Counted from the first letter of the stretch, positions 26,621 to 36,276 are shown. The stretch: 64,000 bases of DNA from Bacteroidota bacterium (GCA_023386045.1 JAEWKK010000004.1:68100-132099); one strand, 5' to 3'. The notes: a model not told the origin generated them from the letters alone. Numbers and translations: made by a program.

Positions 26621-27820
26621 TCAGTCTACATACGCTTCAACACCTACATCCGCAATTTTGCTTTTGGGATATTTTCTTTTTTTTCTGACACGGTTGATCC
26701 ACATGATCACTCCCGTAATTGGAAAGCTTACACCAAAAAGACAAACAATAAATGCGATCACTTTGGTAGGTGTACCCCAGATACTTCCTGTGTGTACCGG
26801 TTTAAATGTTGATCTCACTCTTGCACCAAGGCTTCTTTGAGCGAAGTCTGTACTTCCAGCAACCTTACCTGTATACTGGTCGATGTAAATGGCATCGGTT
26901 GCGTTTTCATGTAAGGCATCTTTGCCAAGCACAGATACTGTATAAGCTTCAGAAGAATCTTTGGGAAGCTGTAAATTATACCAGACACCATTTCCTTTTA
27001 TGGATTTACCCATCAACAATGCCTGCTCCATGGTGATGCGATCAGCATCACTTGAATAAACAGATTTTGGTGCTGCAATGGGTTTCATGGTTGATCCTGT
27101 GACCTTATAGATTCCTTTATTGAACCATTCAAATGACCAGGCCAGTCCTGTAAATGCTATGATAAACAAAAACAATGCGCTGTAAAAACCAAATACGAGG
27201 TGAAGGTCATGGTTGATGCGTTTCCAGCCGCTGTTCCATTTGATCCTAAGTCTTTGCTGTAAGATCTTTCTTGTTTTGGGCCACCATAATACAATACCGC
27301 TGATCAGTATGAATAAAAAGATGAGTGTTGATATGCCTACAATGTATTTGCCGATACTTCCTTCTCCACCCATCAACCATCGATGCAAGGCAAACACTGA
27401 ATAAAACCAGGTTTCGCGGTAACTGTATTTATCAAGGATTTGTCCCGTATATGGATTGATGAAAATGGTATAAGATGGCTGGCGTTGCGGAGCACTCTTT
27501 TTTTCAATAACAGGAACATCGGATTTCTTTTTATTCTGTTGGGATGAAATGGCAATGTTGATTTCTGCTGACCTTTCAGCATCCTCATACAATTTGATTC
27601 CATTGACCTTTGCACCAGGAAAGCTGTCTTTCACCAGTTTTGCCATTGAATCCGCAGAAAGTTTTTTCTCGCCTGCTTCAACAAAATATCGCTCTTTATT
27701 CAACGACATCTGGAGGTCTTTCTCAAAAACAAGAATGGCCCCCGTAAGGCAGGCGATAAGTATGACCAGTCCGGCTCCAAGACTTAGATACAAATGAATA
27801 CGGCGGAAAAATATTTTCAT
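26621..27820 (-). CDS. PepSY-associated membrane protein, iron-uptake related
   Basis: A PepSY-TM protein of 399 aa with four main transmembrane helices. The N-terminus MKIFFRRIHLYLSLGAGLVI, the block FALHRWLMG and the C-terminal PITGVIMWINR are typical of PiuB/YufK-like proteins associated with siderophore uptake. Periplasmic PepSY regions lie between the helices. Some members reduce ferric siderophores or interact with TonB receptors; this one follows a TonB siderophore receptor gene, which supports an iron role. A stable hairpin lies between the two genes. Confidence 0.9.
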   Translation of the reverse strand: MKIFFRRIHLYLSLGAGLVILIACLTGAILVFEKDLQMSLNKERYFVEAGEKKLSADSMAKLVKDSFPGAKVNGIKLYEDAERSAEINIAISSQQNKKKSDVPVIEKKSAPQRQPSYTIFINPYTGQILDKYSYRETWFYSVFALHRWLMGGEGSIGKYIVGISTLIFLFILISGIVLWWPKTRKILQQRLRIKWNSGWKRINHDLHLVFGFYSALFLFIIAFTGLAWSFEWFNKGIYKVTGSTMKPIAAPKSVYSSDADRITMEQALLMGKSIKGNGVWYNLQLPKDSSEAYTVSVLGKDALHENATDAIYIDQYTGKVAGSTDFAQRSLGARVRSTFKPVHTGSIWGTPTKVIAFIVCLFGVSFPITGVIMWINRVRKKRKYPKSKIADVGVEAYVD

Positions 27821-27843
27821 ATCGGTGATGATAACAAAAAGAA

Positions 27844-27869
27844 AGAGGCAAACATTATAGTTTGCCTCT
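27844..27869 (-). terminator. Intergenic hairpin, possible attenuator between receptor and PepSY genes
   Basis: AGAGGCAAAC and GTTTGCCTCT form a perfect 10-bp stem with a six-base loop. On the minus strand it is followed by TTCTTTTTG, so it can act as a partial terminator downstream of the TonB receptor gene and lower transcription of the PepSY gene. Confidence 0.7.
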
Positions 27870-27885
27870 ACGATGAATAGGATGA

Positions 27886-30447
27886 TTAAAATTTATACGA
27901 AATAGTTGCAACGAACTGTGTTGGAGGAATAGGATTAATGCTGTAGTTTTCGTGTACATGATAATTCAATGTATTGGTAAGATTGGAAACCTTGCCCATC
28001 ACCATGAATTTTTTAAAGGTATAACCGGCAGAAAGATCAATGGTAGCATAGCCATCTACCGGGAAGATCCTTGTTCTGTACTTGATCGGGTTGGTAGCAG
28101 TAATATCAGTATTCCATCCTCCAAACCTTTCTCCAACATACACCACCGTTACACCGGTTTTTAATCCTTTGAAGTGACCATTTTTGAAAGTATAAAAAAT
28201 GCTTCCATTGGCAGTATGCGCTGGGTTATTGACCAGGCGTTCACCGGTTTTAAAGCTACCTAAAGTAGTATCAGTTTTAGTATAGCGCATGAAATTATAG
28301 CTGTAGCCGGCAATGATGTCCAGTCCTTTAATAGGATGACCGGCAAGATCAACTTCAATACCATCGCTGGTGGTTTGACCTGTAAGTTGTTTGATGCTGC
28401 TGTTGTTGTTAGGTGTCCCATCTTTCAGGAAGGGAGCTGTCTGTGCCAGGTTATTATTGATGATCCGGTAGGCTGTAACATTTACAGAAAATAATCCATT
28501 GAAGAATTCATTCTTCACCCCCAGTTCAAATTGGTCAATGATAGAAGGCTTGAGTGTATTGCCATCAATGTCCTGTGCTGAATTCACTACAAATGAATTA
28601 GAGTAGCTTCCAAAAACAGAAGTGGTTTTAAATGGCTTGTAAACAATGCCAAATCGTGGTGAAAAAGCCTGATCATATTTATTTTTGCCGGTAGTCTTTG
28701 CACCTGTAAGCAGATTCAATGAATCAATTCCCTTCGTTTCAACATAAGACCATCTTACTCCGGCAAGCACATTGAATTTGGATGACAGCTTGACCAGGTC
28801 CTGCAGGTAAACGCCAAAGCGGTTCACAGGAAGTTCTCTTTTCCTGATCATGGTTGCTTCAGGCATGTCAGTACGTTGGGTATATTTCGAAGGATCAAGG
28901 ATATTGATCTTGTCATAGCTTCCGGAAGGAAGTCCGGCAACTGCAGGAAAGCTGAAGTCCCTGTTGGTGGTTAAGTAACGATCTGCATCTGCTCCAGTTA
29001 ATAGCGTGTGTTCAAAATTTCCGGTGGTAAAACGTCCATTGAGGTTAACCTGCCCGGTATAATAATTTTCATCTGTTAGGATTCTTCCCAAAGGTCTTGT
29101 CCAGTCACCGTTTGCCTGTGCCTGAATTCTTTCCACGCTGAAATAATCTCTTTTATAAAACTGGTAAGAACCGGATGCATTCATCTTCCAGTTTGAATTG
29201 AACTGGTGTTTGAAAGTAGCTGTGGTTGTTGCCTGCTGCGTTTCGTTATATTGCCATGACGTTCCTAAAAAGCGTGACCGGGGAACGTCAGGAATTTTGG
29301 TATTGTCCAAACTTCCTATGCCGAAATCAGGAGTAAACTGGTGGTTCAAATAATCTCCTTCCAGCACCAGCTCTGATTTTTTACCCAACTTGAAAAGGAA
29401 AGAAGGATTTACATAATAACGTTTTGAACTTACCTGGTCGCGAAAGCTGTTGGCAGATTCAAAAGTGCCATTCAAACGGTAAGCAATGGAAGAACTGATT
29501 GGGCCATAAATATCAAAAGCGGGTTTGTATAGATCATAACTTCCAATGCGCATGGAAATTTCACCACCTGTTTTGAATTTAGGCTGCTTGGTTACCATAT
29601 TAAGAATACCACCCGGAGCTACCTGACCAAAAAGAATGGCAGCGCTTCCTTTTAATACTTCAACTTTTTCCAGAGAGCTCATTTCAGGCATTGCACCGGA
29701 ATTGACCCTGGCGCCGTTCTTGAAAAGATTGCTGGTACCAAAACCATAACCTCTTGCTCCAAAACTTTCCTGTACGCTTCCCCTTGTGGAAGTAACATAA
29801 ACACCGTTTACATTTTTCACTACATCGCTCAGTCGCTGTGCCTGTTGCTCTCGAATAAGCCCCTGTCCCAAAACACTCAGGCTCTGTGGAAGATCCATGG
29901 GGTTCACATCCAGCTTGCTGATAGTAGCAGGTTTGTTGTTCAGTCGTCTTCCGGAGGTAACTACAATAAAAGCCAGTTGCTTGGCATCTTCTTCGAGAAC
30001 AATGGAGATGCTGCTTGCCTGGTCCTTCCTGATCTCCACAGTTTTTTGCTGTGGTTTTAATCCAACCATGGAAATTTCAAGGGTATAAACTCCTTCCTTC
30101 AGGTTTTTAATAGAGAAGAAGCCATTTTGGTCAGTAATGGCAGTCCTGCTATTTTCCCTGATATAAATAGTTACGTAAGCTGCAGCTTGTCCATCAGTGG
30201 TTTTAACCTGTCCGCTGATCAGCCCAGCAGGTAATTCATCCACAACATTGGTCTTGCCTGAAAGGCTGGCAATTTCATTCTGGGCCAATCCATCTACACT
30301 TAATGCCAGTAAGGTTATGAGCGCTATCTTTTTCACAGAAACAATTTTTTTGCAAAAAGAAGATAGTTTGCCCCCCGGTGCTTGTTGATTCAGGAAAAAC
30401 CGTTTACGGGATAAGGAAAAACGGCTGATGGTAGTAAAGTGTTCCAT
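27886..30447 (-). CDS. TonB-dependent siderophore receptor
   Basis: An outer-membrane receptor for ferric siderophores, 853 aa as drawn. After the signal region comes a carboxypeptidase-like domain (about 75-155, with TDGQAAAYVTIYIREN). The plug follows (about 170-290, with MDLPQSLSVLGQGLI) and then a 22-strand barrel ending in FVATISYKF with terminal Phe. The first 37 residues (MEHFTTISRFSLSRKRFF on) look non-native for a signal; a GTG at 30336 would give VKKIALITLLALSVDGLAQ, a proper signal peptide. Upstream TTAAAACCAAATG fits a Bacteroidota start too, so the choice is open. Confidence 0.92.
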   Translation of the reverse strand: MEHFTTISRFSLSRKRFFLNQQAPGGKLSSFCKKIVSVKKIALITLLALSVDGLAQNEIASLSGKTNVVDELPAGLISGQVKTTDGQAAAYVTIYIRENSRTAITDQNGFFSIKNLKEGVYTLEISMVGLKPQQKTVEIRKDQASSISIVLEEDAKQLAFIVVTSGRRLNNKPATISKLDVNPMDLPQSLSVLGQGLIREQQAQRLSDVVKNVNGVYVTSTRGSVQESFGARGYGFGTSNLFKNGARVNSGAMPEMSSLEKVEVLKGSAAILFGQVAPGGILNMVTKQPKFKTGGEISMRIGSYDLYKPAFDIYGPISSSIAYRLNGTFESANSFRDQVSSKRYYVNPSFLFKLGKKSELVLEGDYLNHQFTPDFGIGSLDNTKIPDVPRSRFLGTSWQYNETQQATTTATFKHQFNSNWKMNASGSYQFYKRDYFSVERIQAQANGDWTRPLGRILTDENYYTGQVNLNGRFTTGNFEHTLLTGADADRYLTTNRDFSFPAVAGLPSGSYDKINILDPSKYTQRTDMPEATMIRKRELPVNRFGVYLQDLVKLSSKFNVLAGVRWSYVETKGIDSLNLLTGAKTTGKNKYDQAFSPRFGIVYKPFKTTSVFGSYSNSFVVNSAQDIDGNTLKPSIIDQFELGVKNEFFNGLFSVNVTAYRIINNNLAQTAPFLKDGTPNNNSSIKQLTGQTTSDGIEVDLAGHPIKGLDIIAGYSYNFMRYTKTDTTLGSFKTGERLVNNPAHTANGSIFYTFKNGHFKGLKTGVTVVYVGERFGGWNTDITATNPIKYRTRIFPVDGYATIDLSAGYTFKKFMVMGKVSNLTNTLNYHVHENYSINPIPPTQFVATISYKF

Positions 30448-30571
30448 TTGGTTTTAATTTCTGAGGCTCAAAAATCTTCGTATATCACGATGATGCTTAT
30501 GAGCATCGTCAATGACCAAACAGACTTGCATCAACAAATTGCAGTAATGACAATGCGCTGACAAATCCAGA

Positions 30572-31669
30572 TTATTTCGAAAGCTGGAATGTTTTGGTGA
30601 CCATTTCCTTTCCATTGACAATGATGCCCAGTTGATGCTTTCCGGGGTAATGCCTGCGGGTAGTGAGTTCTTTAAAGCTTTGCCTTTTGCGAATGGAATA
30701 GCTCCCTGGCTGAAAAGCTTTTTCTTTCAGACTAAAAATTTTCGGCGATGGCTTTCCATTGGCTTTATTGAAATGGATGACATATTCCAGCCTGAATACT
30801 GCTTCTGATTTTGTTTCATTAGTAAGTTGAAATGAAAATTCAAGTTCTTCACCAATCCTGATCTGGCTTGAATGCAATTTCAGTTTGCAGATGCTACAGC
30901 CTGGGTTTTGGTTTAAGCCAAAGACCTGGTATGCCTGAGGGTTTGCTTTTTTAAGCAGGGTACGGCATCCATGCCTGATAATCCAGTCTGTTTCCTTTCC
31001 CAAACCCTTCCATTTCTGAACCAGGCTTATAACCCGGTCAGGATGATCTTTTGCGATATCATTCAGGTTGTTCGCCACACTTTTTCTTACATATAAGGAT
31101 TCATCTTTTTTAAGATTGTTGAGTATGGGGAAGAGGGGAGAGGGATCTTTTTTGAAAACCGGAAGTGCCATAGCCCATGGTAAACGTGGGCGGCATCCTT
31201 CGCTTGCCAGTCTCCTGACGTGATGGTCAGAGTGTAAACTCCATGACTCCATCTGTTTCATCACTTCTGCTGGATAATGAACAATAAATGGCCTGATGGC
31301 AAATTCACAGCTAATAAAGCATGTCAATATTTCCATTGCTTTAAGCGAAGGAGAAAGATGCTCCAAACCATACATTCCAATGAACTCCGGAAAGAACAAA
31401 TATGGGAAGGAAGACTCCCCATTCTTTTTGATATGTTCTGTCATTTTCTGAATCAGGGAAATCTGTTCAGGATAAGACCCGGGAAGATGTGAATGAAGTG
31501 AAGCGGCAATTTGCCTGATCCGTTGCTTGAGTTCCATCTCCTGCCAGTTTCGGTCAAATACCTGGTTCAGAAAAGCCTGTTTTCTAAACTCTGGAATGAC
31601 CTGTTTGGCAGTATGTGTAAATGCTTCAAAAAAACCTGGATGATATACATTTTTAAGTGGCTCCGGCAT
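30572..31669 (-). CDS. AlkC-like DNA alkylation repair glycosylase with Ig-like C-terminal domain
   Basis: A HEAT-repeat DNA glycosylase of the AlkC/AlkD superfamily, which removes N3- and N7-methylated purines. The AlkC-type block VRRLASEGCRPRLPWAMALP lies near residues 148-167, and VRKSVANNLNDIAKDHPD and DWIIRHGCRTLLKKANP follow. The final 100 residues form a separate beta-rich segment (SQIRIGEELEFSFQLTN) like the immunoglobulin-like extension found on some AlkC proteins. The length of 365 aa fits. A single gene, divergent from ileS. Confidence 0.88.
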   Translation of the reverse strand: MPEPLKNVYHPGFFEAFTHTAKQVIPEFRKQAFLNQVFDRNWQEMELKQRIRQIAASLHSHLPGSYPEQISLIQKMTEHIKKNGESSFPYLFFPEFIGMYGLEHLSPSLKAMEILTCFISCEFAIRPFIVHYPAEVMKQMESWSLHSDHHVRRLASEGCRPRLPWAMALPVFKKDPSPLFPILNNLKKDESLYVRKSVANNLNDIAKDHPDRVISLVQKWKGLGKETDWIIRHGCRTLLKKANPQAYQVFGLNQNPGCSICKLKLHSSQIRIGEELEFSFQLTNETKSEAVFRLEYVIHFNKANGKPSPKIFSLKEKAFQPGSYSIRKRQSFKELTTRRHYPGKHQLGIIVNGKEMVTKTFQLSK

Positions 31670-31797
31670 GTCTCGCTGGTTTTGGAAATGCGAAGCTAAA
31701 TGGCCTTACTGACAACCCTATGGCAGTTTCATGCTGAATCCTCATTTTAATATAAGATCGAACAGTTTGAGACCTGACTGCCCACAGTATAATTTCC

Positions 31798-31805
31798 TAC
31801 CTTTG
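31798..31805 (+). promoter_or_regulatory. Promoter -7 element of ileS
   Basis: TACCTTTG, matching TAnnTTTG, lies 30 bases before ATG 31836. Its position inside the longer open frame that begins at 31731 supports ATG 31836 as the true start. Confidence 0.6.
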
Positions 31806-31835
31806 CAGCCATTTTTTAAACAAGTAGAAAGCCTT

Positions 31836-34800
31836 ATGGCCAATCGTTATAAAGAGTTCAAAAATCTTAATCTTCCCTCCATTGAAAAAGAAGTGCTTGA
31901 AAGATGGGAGAAAGAACAGGCATTTCAGCAAAGTGTCGCTTTGAGAGAAGGCGCAGAACCTTTCGTTTTTTATGAAGGACCGCCAAGTGCCAATGGTATG
32001 CCCGGAATCCACCACGTAATTTCCAGGACCCTCAAAGACCTTGTTTGCCGTTATAAAACCATGCAGGGTTTTAAAGTAGAACGAAAGGGTGGATGGGATA
32101 CGCATGGACTACCCATTGAACTGGGAGTAGAAAAAGAACTGGGCATTACAAAAGAAGATATCGGGAAGAAGATCAGCATAGCGGAATACAATCAGAAATG
32201 CCGCGAAGCTGTACTCCGTTACAAGGATAAATGGGATGAACTCACAACCAAGATGGGTTATTGGGTGGATCTGAATGATCCTTACATCACTTTCAAAAAC
32301 GAATACATTGAAACACTTTGGTGGTGCCTGAAAGAGTTATACAATAAAGGCCTTCTTTATAAAAGTGTTTCAATTCAGCCCTATTCTCCTGCTGCCGGAA
32401 CAGGTCTGAGCTCTCACGAGTTGAACCAGCCGGGAACTTATCGCAATGTAAAAGATACCAGTGCCGTGGCCATGTTCAAGGCAGTAAGAAATTCCTCGAG
32501 TGAGTTTTTATTCAAAGCAGCTGAAGGTTCAGAAGAAGTTTTTTTCCTGGCCTGGACAACTACACCATGGACCCTTCCTTCCAACCTGGGATTGACCGTA
32601 GGTCCCAACATTGAATATGTACTTGTCAGAACTTATAATCCCTATACCCACTTACCTGTGAACGTGGTACTGGCAAAAAATCTTCTGGGAAAATATTTCA
32701 AGCCGGAAGGTGAAAATGGAGATTTTGACCAGTATTCATCTGAACAAAAATTACTACCCTGGAAAATCCTTACCAGTTTTAAAGGAAAAGAACTCGAAGG
32801 CCTGGAATATGAACAATTGATTCCTTCTGAAGCTAATTCTCTCGAAGCCATCAGGGCTATTACTCCTGACGCCAAACCTTTCCGCATTTTGTTGGGAGAT
32901 TTTGTTACCACAGAAGATGGTACGGGTATCGTTCATACGGCTCCGGCTTTTGGTGCAGACGACTTCAGGGTAGGAAAGAAATATAACATCGGCATATTGA
33001 CGCTGGTTGATCGTGAAGGAAAATTTGTTGATGGAATGGGAGAGTTCTCCGGGCGTTTCATCAAGGACTATAAGAACGAAGCAAATTATGCTGATGTAAA
33101 TGTTGACATTTCTGTAAAGCTCAAAAAGGAAAACAGGGCTTTCAGGGTGGAAAAATATGAGCATAGCTATCCTCATTGCTGGAGAACTGATAAGCCCGTG
33201 GTTTATTATCCTCTCGATGCCTGGTTCATTAAAACTACCGCCTGCCGCGACAGGATGGTGGAATTGAACAAAACCATCAACTGGAAACCTGAAAGCACGG
33301 GTACCGGCCGCTTTGGCAACTGGCTGGAAAATATGGTGGACTGGAACCTGAGTCGTAGCCGTTTTTGGGGAACACCCCTTCCGATCTGGAGAACAGAGGA
33401 TGGAACTGAGGAAATTTGCATTGGTTCAATTGAAGAACTCAATGCAGGCATCAAAAAAGCAAGTGAAGTGCTGGGCGGAGATGTAAACAAACATTATTTG
33501 CACGATGGCATCCTGGACCTGCATAAGCCTTACGTTGATGAAGTGATCCTGGTTTCACCCTCGGGCAAACCCATGCGACGTGAACCCGACCTGATAGATG
33601 TGTGGTTTGATAGTGGCGCCATGCCATATGCCCAGTGGCATTATCCATTTGAGAATAAGGACAAGTTCAAAGAAAATTTCCCTGCATCATTTATTGCTGA
33701 AGGCGTTGACCAGACCAGAGGCTGGTTCTATACCCTGCATGCGCTGGCCGTTATGCTTTTCGATTCCGTCGCTTATAAAACAGTGGTTTCCAACGGACTG
33801 GTTCTGGACAAGAACGGCAATAAAATGAGTAAGAGGCTGGGAAATGTAGTGGATCCGTTCAAAACCATTGAAGACTTTGGAGCCGATGCTACCCGCTGGT
33901 ATCTCATTACCAATGCTTCTCCCTGGGATAACCTGAAATTTGACCTGGAAGGGATCAGGGAAGTGCAGCGCAAATTTTTCGGCACCTTATATAATACCTA
34001 CCAGTTTTTCGCCCTTTATGCCAATGTCGACGGGTTCAGATTCGGCGAAGACTACATCCAGGTTGAAAAAAGGCCCGAGATTGACAGATGGATCTTATCC
34101 TCACTTCAAACCCTGGTGAAAAAAGCTACAGCTGCCTTTGAAGAATATGAACCCACGCAGGCGGGCCGTTTGATTGAGGATTTTGTTGACGAGCACCTGA
34201 GTAACTGGTATGTAAGACTTTGCCGTCGCAGGTTCTGGAAGGGAGAATACGAAGCAGATAAAATTTCAGCTTACCAAACCTTATACGAATGCCTGGAAAC
34301 CGTGGTCAGGCTGATGGCACCCATCTCTCCATTTTTCAGCGATGAGCTTTTCATCAACCTGAATGCCGTTACAGGAAAGCATAAAGAAGCCTCGGTTCAT
34401 CATATCAGCTTCCCCAAAGCCAAGGAGGAACTGGTGGATGTTCTCCTGGAAGAAAGGATGCAGCTGGCCCAGGATGTATCCTCGCTGGTGCTTTCCCTTA
34501 GAAAAAAAGTGAATATCAAGGTGCGTCAGCCTTTGCAGAAGATCCTGATCCCCGTGTTAAACCCGGCCATGGAACAACAATTGCAGGGTGTAAAGGACCT
34601 CATCATGGCAGAAGTGAATGTGAAAGAAATTGAGTACCTGACTGATACAGAAGGCTTCATCAAAAAGAAGATCAGGCCTAATTTCCAGGCCCTCGGTAAA
34701 AAGCTGGGTGCTAAAATGAAGACAGTCAGCGAAGCCCTTGGCAAGTTTTCTCAGCATGAAATTTCTTTATTTGAAAAAGAAGGCAGATATTCAATCCCTC

Positions 34801-35189
34801 TATCAGATGATGAGTTTGTTGAGTTGTCACTTAGCGAAGTGGAGATCACCAGTGAGGACATTCCAGGCTGGACGGTCGCCAATAAAGGCTCTTTAACGGT
34901 TGCCCTGGACATCAACATCACCCCCGAATTAATACAGGAAGGTGATGCTCGTGAGTTTGTCAACCGCATCCAGAAAATTCGAAAGGATAGCGGTTTTGAT
35001 GTGACAGACAGGATTGATGTCAAAGTTGCAGCCAATAATGGGCTCAATCAATCTTTAGCAAGGTATAATGATTATATTTGCGCCGAAATTCTGGCAGACA
35101 AACTGGAACTGACTAACGAGCTTGAAGAAGGGACAGAGATTGAAATAAATGACAACCAGTTGAAGGTCATTGTTTTAAAAAAGGGGTAA
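31836..35189 (+). CDS. ileS: Isoleucine--tRNA ligase, type 2, with GxHH signature
   Basis: Charges tRNA-Ile. Start set at ATG 31836 (MANRYKEFKNLNLPSIEKEV) because a promoter element lies inside the upstream extension of the frame. The product is 1117 aa, the length of eukaryote-like type 2 IleRS. The class I signature normally reads HxGH; here it is GIHH at residues 57-60 within SANGMPGIHHVISR. The second signature is KMSKR at 663-667, as in type 2 enzymes. The editing domain (WTTTPWTLPSN onward) and the anticodon-binding domain are present. The HxGH to GxHH swap has been linked to extreme mupirocin tolerance in related enzymes. Confidence 0.97.
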   Translation: MANRYKEFKNLNLPSIEKEVLERWEKEQAFQQSVALREGAEPFVFYEGPPSANGMPGIHHVISRTLKDLVCRYKTMQGFKVERKGGWDTHGLPIELGVEKELGITKEDIGKKISIAEYNQKCREAVLRYKDKWDELTTKMGYWVDLNDPYITFKNEYIETLWWCLKELYNKGLLYKSVSIQPYSPAAGTGLSSHELNQPGTYRNVKDTSAVAMFKAVRNSSSEFLFKAAEGSEEVFFLAWTTTPWTLPSNLGLTVGPNIEYVLVRTYNPYTHLPVNVVLAKNLLGKYFKPEGENGDFDQYSSEQKLLPWKILTSFKGKELEGLEYEQLIPSEANSLEAIRAITPDAKPFRILLGDFVTTEDGTGIVHTAPAFGADDFRVGKKYNIGILTLVDREGKFVDGMGEFSGRFIKDYKNEANYADVNVDISVKLKKENRAFRVEKYEHSYPHCWRTDKPVVYYPLDAWFIKTTACRDRMVELNKTINWKPESTGTGRFGNWLENMVDWNLSRSRFWGTPLPIWRTEDGTEEICIGSIEELNAGIKKASEVLGGDVNKHYLHDGILDLHKPYVDEVILVSPSGKPMRREPDLIDVWFDSGAMPYAQWHYPFENKDKFKENFPASFIAEGVDQTRGWFYTLHALAVMLFDSVAYKTVVSNGLVLDKNGNKMSKRLGNVVDPFKTIEDFGADATRWYLITNASPWDNLKFDLEGIREVQRKFFGTLYNTYQFFALYANVDGFRFGEDYIQVEKRPEIDRWILSSLQTLVKKATAAFEEYEPTQAGRLIEDFVDEHLSNWYVRLCRRRFWKGEYEADKISAYQTLYECLETVVRLMAPISPFFSDELFINLNAVTGKHKEASVHHISFPKAKEELVDVLLEERMQLAQDVSSLVLSLRKKVNIKVRQPLQKILIPVLNPAMEQQLQGVKDLIMAEVNVKEIEYLTDTEGFIKKKIRPNFQALGKKLGAKMKTVSEALGKFSQHEISLFEKEGRYSIPLSDDEFVELSLSEVEITSEDIPGWTVANKGSLTVALDINITPELIQEGDAREFVNRIQKIRKDSGFDVTDRIDVKVAANNGLNQSLARYNDYICAEILADKLELTNELEEGTEIEINDNQLKVIVLKKG

Positions 35190-35196
35190 AAACCGT

Positions 35197-36141
35197 ATGG
35201 CTACAAAAAAGCAAACACCCAAAAAGGCTGTAAAGCCCTCAAAGCCGGCCAAGAAGGCTCCGGCTAAAAAGCCAGCTGCTGCAAAAAAAGTTGTCCCTAA
35301 AAAGGCTGCGGTTAAAAAACCCAGTCCTAAAAAAGCAGCTCCCAAAAAAGCAGCTCCAAATAAAGCTGCTAAAAAAGCAGCGCCTGCAAAAAAAATGTCT
35401 AAACCAGCACCAAAGCCAGTTGTAAAGGCAGTTGCCAAGAAACCAGCTCCGGCAGCCAAGAAACCAGCGGTACCTGCTAAAAAAACGGCTGTTGTTGCCA
35501 AGCCTGCAGTTAAATCTGCACCAGCCAAAGCGGCTCCTGCTAAAACTGCCGAGCCAGTTAAAAAACCAGCTATAGCAGCACCAACACATCAGGAAGTAAA
35601 GCCTGCCATAAAGCCCCTGGCGCAGCCTCCGGCCAAACCAGTGGCAAAAAAAGAACCGCCAAAACCAACAAAAATTGTAATTCCCAAAACCTCCACCAAC
35701 AGGTCGGTCAGGTATGATCCTGATTTTACCCGGTCGGTTTTGGATTCACCCCAACACAATGTAAACACCGGCCCAACTATGCGATATTCAGATGCGGAAC
35801 TTGTAGAGTTTAGAGAATTGATCCAGAAAAAACTGGATACAGCTAAAAAAGAACTGGCTTACCTCCAGGGCCTGATCACCCGTAAAGATGAAGGTGATAT
35901 GGAAGATGGAAGGTATATGACCATGGAGGATGGAAGCATGAGCATGGAAAGAGAGCAGCTCAGCCAGATGGCCAGCCGCCAGATCCAATTCATTGACCAC
36001 CTGGAAAAAGCCATCATGAGAATTGAGAACAAGACCTATGGTATTTGTCGTGTCACCGGAAAGCTGATCGACAAAGCCCGTCTTCGTGCTGTGCCTCATG
36101 CCACTTTGAGCATTGAAGCCAAGCAGATGATGAATAAATAA
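35197..36141 (+). CDS. DksA/TraR-like protein with histone H1-like Lys/Ala/Pro tail
   Basis: A 314-aa protein with two unlike halves. Residues 1 to about 165 are a low-complexity run of KKA, PKKA and AKK units, strongly basic like histone H1 tails. Residues about 190-314 match the DksA/TraR fold: coiled-coil (ELVEFRELIQKKLDTAKKEL) and a zinc-finger region. The finger reads YGICRVTGKLIDKARLRAVP and keeps only one of the four cysteines of classical DksA, so zinc binding is doubtful. Short versions of this C-terminal domain are common in Bacteroidota. It could bind DNA through the tail and RNA polymerase through the core; neither is shown. Confidence 0.88.
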   Translation: MATKKQTPKKAVKPSKPAKKAPAKKPAAAKKVVPKKAAVKKPSPKKAAPKKAAPNKAAKKAAPAKKMSKPAPKPVVKAVAKKPAPAAKKPAVPAKKTAVVAKPAVKSAPAKAAPAKTAEPVKKPAIAAPTHQEVKPAIKPLAQPPAKPVAKKEPPKPTKIVIPKTSTNRSVRYDPDFTRSVLDSPQHNVNTGPTMRYSDAELVEFRELIQKKLDTAKKELAYLQGLITRKDEGDMEDGRYMTMEDGSMSMEREQLSQMASRQIQFIDHLEKAIMRIENKTYGICRVTGKLIDKARLRAVPHATLSIEAKQMMNK

Positions 36142-36162
36142 AAGTTTTTCAAAAATTACCTG

Positions 36163-36190
36163 AAAGCCTTCCTAGTGAAGGCTTTTTTCT
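36163..36190 (+). terminator. Intrinsic terminator after the DksA-like gene
   Basis: AAAGCCTTC, loop CTAGT, GAAGGCTTT, then a T run. A nine-base-pair stem ending transcription from ileS and the DksA-like gene. Confidence 0.88.
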
Positions 36191-36276
36191 TTTCAAGCGG
36201 ACTCTTCATGACGGATTTCAAAACCAGATACGCTATAAAATGCTTGCCTTCACGTCTTAGTCGATAATTTTACAGC

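Noticed and set aside
31731..31835. N-terminal extension of IleRS by 35 residues.
   Set aside because: A promoter element lies within it at 31798-31805, and the family N-terminus begins at ATG 31836.
35175..35589. Long open frames antisense to the Lys/Ala-rich gene, rich in Ala, Gly, Phe and Cys.
   Set aside because: They mirror the codon bias of the low-complexity sense strand and have no independent start signals.
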